A DNA stretch of 64,000 nt from Durio zibethinus (lineage: Eukaryota > Streptophyta > Magnoliopsida > Malvales > Malvaceae): positions 15,611,302-15,675,301 of the forward strand of contig NW_019168015.1 of the NCBI RefSeq assembly GCF_002303985.1, in the 5' to 3' direction. Every line of letters starts with the position of its first letter. Position 1 is the first letter of the stretch. Positions 49,161-60,534 of the stretch are shown piece by piece. The position numbers and the translations under genes are program-made. Below the pieces are notes generated by a model. It searched no databases. It saw only the letters and a program-made list of their open reading frames with translations, and was not told the origin of the DNA.

Positions 49161-49770
49161 ATTTTAATTTAAAGTTTGTTGCCTTTGGTTAAATGAGCTT
49201 TTTAACATTTAAAGTTTGTTACCTTTGGTCAGAGGAGCCTTTTGAATTTAAAGTTTGTTGCCTCTGATGAGAGGATCTTTTTAACATTTAAAGTTTGTTG
49301 TCTTTGGTCAGATGAGTTTTTTTTTTTTTTAAATTTCAAGAGCCTCTGGTCAAAAGACTATCAAAATTAGGCATGATTTGTAAGAACCAAGTGGCATAAT
49401 CTGTAAGTCCTCTCAGGTCTTTAATTTAAAGTTTGTTGCCTTTGGTTAAAGGAGCCATTTAAAGTTCGTTGCCTTTGGTTAGATGAGCCTTTTAACATTT
49501 AAAGTATGTTGCCTTTGGTTAAAGAAGCTTTTGGAATTTAAAGTTTGTTACCTTTGGTTAAATGAGCTTTTGGATTTAAAGTTTGTTGCCTTTGGAGAGA
49601 CAAGCCTTTTGAATTTAAAGTTTGTTGCCTCTGATGAGAGAAGCCTTTTGAATTTAAAGTTCGTTGCCTTTGGTTAAAGGAGCTTTTAACTTAAAGTTTG
49701 TTACCTATAGTGAGAGGAGCCTTTTGAATTTAAAGTTTTATAGCCTTTGTTTAGAGGAGCCTTTCAAATT
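49160..49770 (+). repeat. Tandem repeat of 39-40 bp in the Ogre 3' region
   Basis: About twelve copies of a unit containing AAAGTTTGTTGCCTTTGGTT and GAGCCTTTTGAATTT. Unit starts (AAAG) fall at 49,171, 49,211, 49,250, 49,290, then after a disrupted stretch at 49,428, 49,461, 49,501, 49,540, 49,578, 49,617, 49,656, 49,693 and 49,732. Tandem repeats in the 3' region are known for Tat/Ogre elements. Confidence 0.92.
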
Positions 49771-49880
49771 TTCTTTAAAAAAAAAAAAACTTTATGTTCA
49801 ATGTTTCATTCTTTCTATATGTCTACCTGAACAAAATTGGTGTCTTTTTGTCTTTGCTTTATTCTTGATTCTCTGAAATA

Positions 49881-49896
49881 AGTAAAGAGGGACAGC
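49881..49896 (+). promoter_or_regulatory. Ogre polypurine tract
   Basis: AGTAAAGAGGGACAGC directly before the 3' LTR, in the position of the plus-strand primer. Confidence 0.75.
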
Positions 49897-49938
49897 TGTA
49901 GGAACTAATTTTGTTCTTTTTTTTATTATATAATTTTG

Positions 49939-49977
<39 letters not shown>

Positions 49978-52206
49978 TAAAACAAAAGGGAAAAAAAGTA
50001 AAAACAAATTGTTTGATTTCAACTCTGGTAGCCAAAATCAAGTTGCCAAAGTGGTCCAAAATTTTCCCTGACACTGCCTAATATGGTAGCATGAAATTTG
50101 GTGACCAAAAGTCACCGGATAGACACCCAAATTTTCCACTAAAGGATCTCAAAAGATCTGGGATCTTGAATCTCAAAATTTCTATAAATAGAGCTAATCT
50201 CTGCATGGAACATATATAAAAAAGAAGAATAATAAGAAGGAATACACACAATAAAAAAAAATAGCAAACACAAAAAAATTTTTTTTTTTCGAGAATGAAA
50301 TTCTCGATCTAGGAAATTGTAGATTTTTTAAAAAAATCTAGGCTTGGGAAGTGTTTAGAAAGCGAAAAGCATCACTGGGGAATTTTTTAAAATTTTTTTG
50401 GGTCACCAAAATCTGGGAAAATTTGAATTTTCCAACGACTATTTGAATTTTTCAGCAACCGTTTGAATTTTCTAACGACCATTTGAATTTTTCGACGACT
50501 GAAATCTGGGTTCATCATCGAAATCTAGAAATTTTTAAATTTTTCGATGCAGGTTGAAGTTTTCGGCCACTGGTCCATGGCGACGACCCGCTAAAAATTG
50601 GGTTTTACGATGGTTGGCGAGGGGTGCTGGGGTTTTTGAGAGAGAGGCTCTGGGGTAGAGAGAGAGAGGAGAAAGAAAAAAATAAAGAAAAAAGCTAAAA
50701 TAAGCCTTTTATAGGTGCCCTAAAACAACATCGTTTTGGGCGTTTGGATATAACTCAACCAACGCAGGATCCGCACGTCGACCCACGCGCCAACCCGACC
50801 CGTTTCGTAGGTTTTTCCTTTTTATTTTTCGTTTTGATTTTGATTTTTTATATTATTTTTTATGTTATTTTTTATGATGTTATTATTATTATTATTATTT
50901 TATATTATTACTAGTAATAATTTTTCCAAAAAACAAATAAGTAAATAGAATAAAAAATGAAACTGAAATAAAATAAAGACAAAAAAAGATATAAATAAAA
51001 AATTTAATAATAATAACTATTTAAAGGAAATTAATTCTATTACAAGCAAAAGTATTATTTAAATTTCATCAAAGTGTTGGGATAATTTTAAAAAATATTT
51101 TTTGCTGAAAAATAAAAAATTATAAAAAATAAAAAATAAATTGTTGAAATGAATCTTTTAAATGCAATTTTTAGAGAAAGTTTAAAGAGTTTAATTTTCT
51201 TTAATTATTGCAAGTAAAAATATTTTTTCGGATTTCATCATAAAGTTAGGATAATCCAAAAATATGTTTACTAAAGCAAAGATTGATTTAAACAATGTAA
51301 AATAGTAATAAAAAATAATAAAGAATGAAATTAGTAATAATTGATATCTTGAATTTTTATATATATATATATATATATATAAAATTGAAAGAGTTCGATT
51401 TTCTTCAAACTAGAGATTAATATTTAGATTTCACCAGTGAGTCGGGATAATTTAAATTTCTTTTTATAAAAAAATAATTAAAGAATAAATAATAAAATTT
51501 TTAAAAATAAACATAACAACAATTAATTAATTAATTCCTTTACCTATAAAAAAATGATTTTATTTAGGGCTCGCCAAAATTGAGATAATCTTAAAACTTG
51601 TTTAAAATTTTTAAGATTTCACCAAAGAGTCAGGATAATCTTAAAATTTGTTTAATAAATTTTGGGAACTCACCAAAGAGTCAAGATGTTCCTAAAATCC
51701 TTTTTAAAACAAATAAACAAAATATCTTATGATGAAATTTTGAGAATTTTATGAATGGTCAATTTTCGTGAAAATATTTTCTAAATAGTGATTTTATATA
51801 AATTCCAGCAAAGCATTGAAGAATTTATAAAATACAAAATAATAATAATAATGTTAATTTCAAAATAGAGAAAAATGTTTTAAAATAAATTTTTTAAAAT
51901 TAAACTTAAATAAAAAAGACCCTGTTATCAAAATTATAGAATTACACATATTGAAATGGTACCGTTCTTTGAACGGGCGACGTGAGGGTGCTAATACCTT
52001 CCTCGCTCATAACCATACTCTTGAACCTAGTCTTGATTTTGTAGACCTAAACTTCTTTTAGTAAGTTTTAATTAATTTTAAGATTTTTACTAAAAAAATG
52101 ATATTTTGGGTGGCCAATCACACCCTATAAAAAGATTGGTGATGACTCCGAAAATTTTTACCAAGTCTAGCAATTGAGTCCCCTTGGACAAAAAATCGTT
52201 ATGACA
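49897..52206 (+). repeat. Ogre 3' LTR
   Basis: 2,310 bp, TGTAGG...ATGACA, collinear with the 5' LTR, with an ATT microsatellite (49,937-49,976) and a TA run (about 51,356-51,381) longer than in the 5' copy. Followed by the ATAGT duplication at 52,207-52,211. Confidence 0.93.
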
Positions 52207-52211
52207 ATAGT
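52207..52211. repeat. Target-site duplication, right copy (ATAGT)
   Basis: Exact match to 34,100-34,104. Satellite sequence resumes immediately. Confidence 0.9.
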
Positions 52212-55200
52212 GATCTAAAGTAGTTAATTGTTTAAATAGGCATAATTATTCAAATTGTTTTGGTAAATTATTATATTTTAAAAGTATTTTACTCATTGAT
52301 TTTTGAAATATTTGTAACTTAGTATTATTTTATTTCGAATAAGCTCATACAAATATAAGCAATTGTTTTATGACTAAACAAAGGTCATATTTGAAATAAA
52401 TAATTATTCAAATAGTCAAACTATTTTATCTTATTTGGTAAATATATTTATTTTTTAAATCTCTTGCTTATTAATTTATGGATTAATAATAAATTAATAT
52501 TATTTTATTTTGTAAAGCATGTATGAACAGAATAAATTATTTTATGACAAAACAAAATGTCATAATGATGTAAAATATAAAATTGTTTAAATAGTCATAA
52601 CTATTTGAACTTGTTTGATAAGCAGATTTATTTTTTAAATCTCTTTCTTATTATTTTTTAGAATACTAATAAATTGGTTTTATTTTATTTTGGATAAACT
52701 TGTGTAGTCAAAAACAATAGCTTTATGACAAAATAAAATATCATAACAATTTGAAATATATAATGGTTCAAAAATTTATAACTATTTAAATTGGTTCGAG
52801 AAATGAAATTCTTTTTTTAAATCCCTTATTAATTTTTAGAATAATGATAAAGAAATATTATTTTTTTTTGGAATAAGCTTGTATGAATAAAAACATTTGT
52901 TTTCTAACAAAAAAAAGTCATAATGATTTGAAATAGATAATTTTTCAAATAGTCCTAACTATTTGAATTTGTTTGGTAAACAGATTTATTTTTTAAATCT
53001 TAAACTTATAAATTTTTTGAATATTAATAAATTAATATTATTTTATTCCAAATAATCCTGTTTAAACAAAAAGAATTGTTTTATCACAAAATAAAAGTTC
53101 ATAACTACTTGAAAAAGATAATTTTCAAACATACATAACTATTCAAACTTGTTTCGTAAACAGATTTATTTTTTAAAATCTTTTACCTATTAATTTTTTA
53201 AATATTATTAAATTAATCTTGTTTTATTCCAGATTGCACTGGTCAGGCTAGGCCAACAGATTCATTTTTAAATCTGTTACTTATTAATTTTTAGAATATT
53301 AATAAATTAGCATTATTTTATTCCAAATAAAATTGTATCAATAGAAAGAATTGTTTTATAACAAAACAAATAGTCATAGCGATTTAAAATAAATAATTAT
53401 TCAAATTGTTATAACTAATTGAACTAGTTTGGTGAATAGATTTATATTTTAAATCTATTAATAATTTTCAAACTATTAATAAATTAATATTATTTTATTT
53501 CGAACGAACTTATATGAACAAAAACATTTGTTTTATGACAAAACAAAAGGTCATGATGATTTGAAATAGATAGTTGTTCATATAGCCTTTACTATTTGAA
53601 CTGGTTTGGAAAACAAATTTATTTGTTAAATCTTTTAGTTATTAATTTTCATAATATTATTAGATTAGTATTGTTTTATTTTGAATAAGCTTGTATGAAC
53701 ATAAATAATTATTTTATGATAAAACAAAAGCTTATAATGATTTGAAATATATAATTGTTCAAATAATCATAACTATTTAAACTAGTTCGCTAAATAGATT
53801 TATTTTTTAAATCTCTTACTCATTGATTTTTGAAATATTAATAAATTAGTATTATTTTATTTCGAATAGGCTTATATGATGAAAAATAATTGTTTTATGA
53901 CCAAACAAAAGTTCATAACAATTTAAACTAAATAATTGTTTAAATGGCCATAATTATTTGAACTGCTGTATAAATTGATTTATTTTTTAAATCTTCAAAT
54001 TTTCAATTTTTAAAAATTAATAAAGTAATATTATTTTATTTTGGATAAGCTTTTTATGAACTGAAATAATTGCTTTATTATAAAACAAAGGGTCATAAAG
54101 ATTTTAAATAGGTAATTGTTCAAATAGTCATAACTATTTTAATTTGTTTGGTAAACATATTTATTTTTTTAAATTTCTTGCTTATTAAAATTTTGAATGT
54201 TAATAAAATAATATTATTTTATTTTGAATAAGCATGTTTGAACTGAAACAATTATTTTATGACTAAACAAAAGGTCAAAACGATTTGAAATAGATAATTG
54301 TTCTAATATTTTAACTATTTGAACTAATTCGGCAAACACATTTACTTTTTAAATCTATTGCTTATTAATTTTAGAATATTATTAGTTTATAAATATTTTA
54401 CTCTGAATAAGCTTGTATAAACAAAAACAATTATTTTATGACAAAACAAAGATTATAATGATTTGAGATAGATAATTGTTCAAATAGTCATAACAATTTG
54501 AAGTAGTCTGGTCAACAGATTTAGTTTTTAAATCTCTTATTAATTTTTGAAATATTAATAAATTAGTATTATTTTATTTGAACAATTTTGTATGAATAAA
54601 AATAATTGGTTTTACGACAAAACAAAATGTGATAACAATTTGAAATAGATAATAGTTCAAATTGACATGACTATTTGAACTTGTTTGATAAACAAATTAA
54701 CTTTATAAGTCTCCAACTCATTAATTTTATTATATTAATAAATTAGTATTATTTTATTTCAAATAAACTTGTATGAATATAAACAATTGTTTTATGACAA
54801 AACAAAAGTTTATAATGATTTGAAATAAATAACTGTTCAAATAGTTATAACTATTTAAACTTGCTCGGTAAACATATATTTTTTTAAAATCTTTTACTTA
54901 TTAAATTTTAGAATTTTAATAAATTAGTATTATTTTATTACGAATAAGCCTGTATGAATAGAAAGAATTGGTTTATGACAAAACAAAATGTCAAAATGAT
55001 TTAAAATAGATAATTGTTCAAATAGTCATAAATTTTTGAACAAGTTAAGAAAATAGATTTATTTTTTAAAATTTTAACTTATTAATTTTTGAAATATTAA
55101 TAAATTTATATTATTTTATTCAAAAATAAGCTTGCATGAATAGAGCCAATTGTTTTAAGATAAAACGAAAAGTCATAATGTTTTGACATAGATAATTGTT

Positions 55201-58200
55201 TAGATAGTCATAACTATTTGAACTTGTTCTGTAAACAGATTCCTTTTTTAATTTTTTTAGTCATTAATTTTTAAAATATTAATAAATTAGTATTATTTTA
55301 CTTCAAATAAGTTCATATGAACTGAAGCAATTATTTTATTATAAAAAAAATGTCATAATGATTTGAAATAGCTGATTATTCAAATAGTCATGACTAGTTG
55401 AACTTGTTCAGCAAACATATTTATTTTTTAAATCTTTTACTTATTAACTATCAAAATATTAATAAATTAAAATTATTTTAATCCTAATAAGTTTGTATGA
55501 ACAGAAAAATTGTTTTATGATAAAGCAAAAAGTCATAACAAGATAAAATAAATAATTGCTCAAATAGTCAGAATAATTTGAACTTATTTGGTAAACATAT
55601 TTATTTTTAAATCTTTTACTTATTAATTGTCTTAATATTAATAAATTTGTATTATTTTATTTGAAATAAGCTTGTATTAACTGAAACAATTGTTTTATGA
55701 CAAGTAAAAATGTTTTAAAGCTTCTAAATTGATAATTGTTCAAATTGTAATAATTATTTAAACTTGTTTAGTAAATAGATTTATTTTTTAAATCTTTTTC
55801 TTATTAATTTTTTGAATGTTAATAAATTAGTATTAATTTATTCTAAATAAGTTTATATGAACTGAAACAATTGTTTTATAACTAAACAAAGGGTCAAAAT
55901 GATTTGAAATAAATAATTGTTCTAATAGTCTTAACCATTTGAATTGATGTGGTAAACAAATTTATTTTTTAAATCTCTTACTTATTTATTTTGAACTCTT
56001 ATTAAATTAGTATTATTTTAATCTAAATAAGCTTGTACAAACAAAATAATTATTTTATGGCAAAACAAAATGCCATAACAATTTGAAATAAATAATCGTT
56101 CATATAGTCTTAACTATTTGAACTCGTTTGAGTATTAGATTTATTTTTTAATTTTCTCGGTTATTAAGTTTCAAAATATTATTAAATTAGTATTATTTTA
56201 TTTTGAATGAAATAATATTAACAGAACCAGTTGTTTGATGACAAAATAAAAGGTTATAACAATTTGGAATAGATAATTATTAAAATAGTCAAAACTATTT
56301 GAAATGGTTTGGTAAATAGATTTACTTTTTAAATTTCTTATTGATTAATTTTCTAAATATTAATAAATTAGTAATAATGATTTGAAATTGATAATTGTTA
56401 AATAGTTATAATCATTTGAACTAGTTCAGCAAATAAAAATATTTTCTAAATCTTCTATAAATTTTGAAATATTAATAAATTAGTTTTATTCTTCTGAATA
56501 AGCTTGTATAAGCTAAAATAATTGTTTTATGACAAAACAAAAGGTCATAACAATTTGAAATAAATAATTGTTCATACAGTCTTAATTGTTTGAACTAGTT
56601 TGGCAAATGTATTTAGTTTTTAAAATCTCTTATTTATTAATTTTTAGAATATTACTAAATGAGTATTATTTTATTTTGAATAAGCTTGTATGAATAGAAA
56701 TAATTATTTTATGATAGAACAAAAGGTTATAACAATTTGAAATAGATAATTATTCAAAGAGTCATAACTTTTTGAATTGAATTGGTAAATAGATGTACTT
56801 TTTTAATCTCTTATTAATTATTGAAATATTAAGAAATTAATTTTATTTTATTTTGAATAAACTTGTATGTTGAAAAACAATTGTTTTAAGACAAAACAAA
56901 AAGTAATAACGATTTGAAATAGGTTGTTGTTCTAATGGCCATACTTATTTGAACTATTTTGGTAAACTAATTTATTTTTTAAATCCCTTATTACCTTTTG
57001 AAATATTAATAAAGTAATATTATTTTTTTGGGATAAGCTTATATGAGCTAAATTAATTATTTTATGACAAAGTAAAAGTCATAACAATTTGAAATAAATA
57101 ATTGTTCATATAATCTTAATTGTTTGAACTAGTTTGACAAACATATTTATTTTTAAATCTCTTAGTTATTAATTTTTTTATTATTACTAAATTAGTATTA
57201 TTTTATTCTAAATATGCCTGTATAAATAGAAATGATTGTTTTATGATAGAATAAAAGGTTGTAACAATTTGAAATAGATAATTGTTTAAATAATCATAAC
57301 TATTTGAACTGGTTTAGTAAAAAGATTTATTTTTTTAAATCTCTTATTAATTCTTTAAATATTAATAAATTAGTATTATTTTATTTCGAATAAGCTTGTA
57401 TGTTGAAAAACAATTATTTTAAGACAAAACAAAAAGTAATAATGATTTGAAATAGGTAATTGTTCAAATGGCCATAATTATTTGAACTGTTTTGGTAAAT
57501 TAATTTATTTTTTAAATCTCTTATTAACTTTTGAAATATTAATAAAGTAGTGTTTTTTTATTTTTGGGTAAGCTTTTATGAACTAAAACAATGGTTTTAT
57601 AACAAAACAAAAGGTCATAACAATTTTAAATAGATAATTGTTCAAATAGTCATAACTATTTGAACTTGTTCAGTAAACAGGTTTATTTTTTCAAATATCT
57701 TGGTTATTAATTTTTTGAATGTTAATAAATTAGTATTATTTTATTTCAATTAAGCTTGTATAAACCAAAGCAATTATTATGACTAAACAAAAGGTCAAAA
57801 CGATTAGAAATAGATAATTATTTTAGTAGTCTTAACTATTTGAACTGGTTCAATAAACATACTTTTTTTAAATCTCTTATTATTTTTTGAAATATTATTA
57901 AATTAATATTATTTTCATTCAAAAAAGCCTGTATGACTAGAAACAATTATTTTATGAGAAAATAAGGATCATAATTATTTGAACTGGCTCGAAAAATTGC
58001 TTTAGCTTTTAAATCTCTTATTAATTTTCAAAATATTAGTATAGTATTATTTTATTTTGGATAAGTTTTTACGAACTGAAAGAAATGTTTTATAACTAAA
58101 CAAAAGGTCATAACGACTTTAAATAGATAATTGTTTAAATAGTTAAATCTATTTGAACTTGTTTGGTAAACATTTTTTTAATCTCTTGCTCATTAATTTT

Positions 58201-60534
58201 TCAAATGTTAATAAATTACTATTATTTTATTTTGAATAAGCTTATATGACTGAAATAATTATTTTATGAATAAATAAAACATCAAAAAGATTTGAAATAA
58301 ATTGTTCTAATAGTCTTAACTATTTGAGTTGGTTCGGTAAACACATTTATTTTTTAAATCCCTTACTTATTAATTTTTGGAATATTATTAAATTAGTATT
58401 ATTTTAATCCGAATAAGCTTGTATGAAAAGAAACAATTGTTTTATGACAAAATGAAGATCATAACGATTTGAGATGGATAATTGTTTAAATAATCATAAC
58501 TATTTGAACCATTTTCATAAACAAATTTAGTTTTTAAATCTCTTATTAATTTTTAAAATATTAATGAATCAGTATTATTTTATTCTAAAAAATTTTTCAC
58601 AATCAGAAACAATTGTTTAATGACAAAAGAAAATGTTATAATGATTTCAAATAGATAAATTGTTCACATGGACATAACTATTTGAACTTGTTTAACAAAC
58701 AAATTTATTTTTTAAATCTCCTACCTATTAATTTTAAAAATATAAATAAGTTAGTATTTTTTATTCCTAATAAACTTGTTTGAATAGAAATAATTATTTT
58801 ATGACAAAACAAAATATCATAACTATTTTAAATAAACAATTGTTCAAACAGTCATAACTATTTGAACCTGCTCGGTAAACAGATTTATTTTTTTAAATCT
58901 TTTACTTATCAATTTTTGGAATATTAATAAACTAGTATTATTTTATTTCAAATATGCTTGTATGAATAGAAACAATTTGTTTATGGCAAAAAAAAAGGTC
59001 ATAACTATTTGAAATAGATAATTGATCAAATAGTCATAACTATTTGAATGTGCTCAGAAAACGTTTTTTAAATTTTTACTTATTAATTTTTGAAATATTA
59101 ACAAATTTGTATTATTTTATTTAAAATAAGCTTGTATGAATAGAAATATTTTTTTTATGACAAAACAAAAAGTTACAGCAATTTGATATAGATACTTGTT
59201 CAAATAGTCATAACTATTTGAACTTGTTTGATAATCAAATTTATTTTTTAAATCTCTTACTTATTAATAAATTAGTATTATCTTATTTCAGATAAGATTG
59301 TATGAATAGAAACAATTGTTTTGTGATAAAACAAAAGGTCATAATGATTTGAAATAGATAATTTTTCAAATAGTCATAACTATTTGCACTTGTCCAACAA
59401 ATTCATTTTTTAAATCCGTTACTTATTAATTTTTTTAATGTTAATAAAGTAGCATTACTTTATTCTGAATAAGACTGTATGAATAGAAACAATTTTTATG
59501 ACAAAACAAATGGTCATCACAATTTAAAGTAAATAATGGTTCAAATAGTTATAACTAATTGAATTAGTTTAGTAAACAAATTTATATTTTAAATCTCTTA
59601 TTTTTTTATTTTCAAAATATTAATAAATTAATATTATTTTACTTCAAATAAACTTATATGAACAAAAACATTTGTTTTATGATGAAACAAAAGGTAATAA
59701 TGATTTGAAATAGATAATTGTTCAAATAGTCATAATTATTGAAACTAGTTTGGTAAACAAAGTTATTTTTTAAATCCCTTACTTACTAATTTTTGAAATA
59801 TTAATAAATTTGTTTTATTTATTCTGAATAAGTTACTAAGAACTAAAAAAATTATTTTACAACAAAACAAAAGGTAATAATGATTTAAAATAAAGAATTG
59901 TTCATATAGTCTTAGCTATTTAAACTGGTTTGGCAAATACATTTATTTTTTAAACCTCTTAATTATTAATTTTCAGAATATTATCACATTAGTATTATTT
60001 TATTTTGAATAAACTTGTATGAATAGAAATAATTGTTCTATAACATAACAAAAGATTATAATAATTTGAAATATATAATTGTTCAAATAGTCATAACTAT
60101 TTGAACTAGTTTAGTAAACAAATTTATTTTTTACATCTCCTACTTATTAATTTTTAAAATATTAGTAAATTAGTATTATAAAATTTTATATCGAATAGGC
60201 TTGTATGATGAAAAACAATTATTTTATGACAAAACAAAAGTTCATAGTGATTTGAAATAGATAATTCTTCAAATGGCCATAATTTTTTGAACTAATTTGA
60301 TAAACTAATTTATTTTTTAAATCTCTAACTTATCAAAATTTGAAATATTAATAAGTAATTTTATTTTATTTTGGATAAGCTTTACAATAAAAATAAAAGG
60401 TCATAATAATTTGAAATAGATAATTGTTCAAACAGTCATAAATAAATGAACTTGCTCGGTAAATAGATTTATTTTTTTTATTTGTTGCTTATTAATTTTT
60501 TGAATGTTAATAAATTAGTATTATTTTATTTTGT
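52207..60534 (+). repeat. Diverged satellite array, period about 180 bp (middle block)
   Basis: Continuation of the array in the same orientation as the left block, about 46 monomers. Several monomer variants recur, for example one with a GGCCATAATTATTTG-type dyad near 53,941, 56,934, 57,465 and 60,270, and one with GACTAAACAAAAGGTC followed by TTCTAATAGTCTTAAC near 54,261, 55,881, 57,781 and 58,262. A short GC-richer patch at about 53,233-53,262 interrupts a monomer. Confidence 0.92.

Larger units (their letters stand above)
34105..52206 (+). mobile_element. Ogre/Tat-type Ty3-gypsy LTR retrotransposon, 18.1 kb, degenerate
   Basis: Structurally complete element: 5' LTR 34,105-36,428, tRNA-Arg-like primer binding site, ORF1, gag, protease, intron, reverse transcriptase, RNase H, a second RNase H, integrase, a tandem-repeat 3' region, polypurine tract, 3' LTR 49,897-52,206, and a perfect ATAGT target duplication. 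ORF1 before gag, the intron before reverse transcriptase, the dual RNase H and the very large size are known marks of the Ogre branch of the Tat lineage. Every coding region has stop codons or frameshifts, so the copy cannot move by itself. In a hand-aligned stretch of about 215 bases (34,241 onward against 50,017 onward) I counted about 32 differences, mostly transitions, so it is an old insertion. It sits within the satellite array and carries a nested solo LTR. Confidence 0.93.

Noticed and set aside
49483..49677. 64-codon frame with 13-residue repeats
   Set aside because: It follows from the 39-bp tandem repeat in the non-coding 3' region of the Ogre element.
34105..52206. Endogenous plant pararetrovirus as an explanation for the reverse transcriptase
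   Set aside because: LTRs, target duplication, integrase and dual RNase H are present, and no movement-protein-like domain was seen; it is a Ty3-gypsy retrotransposon.
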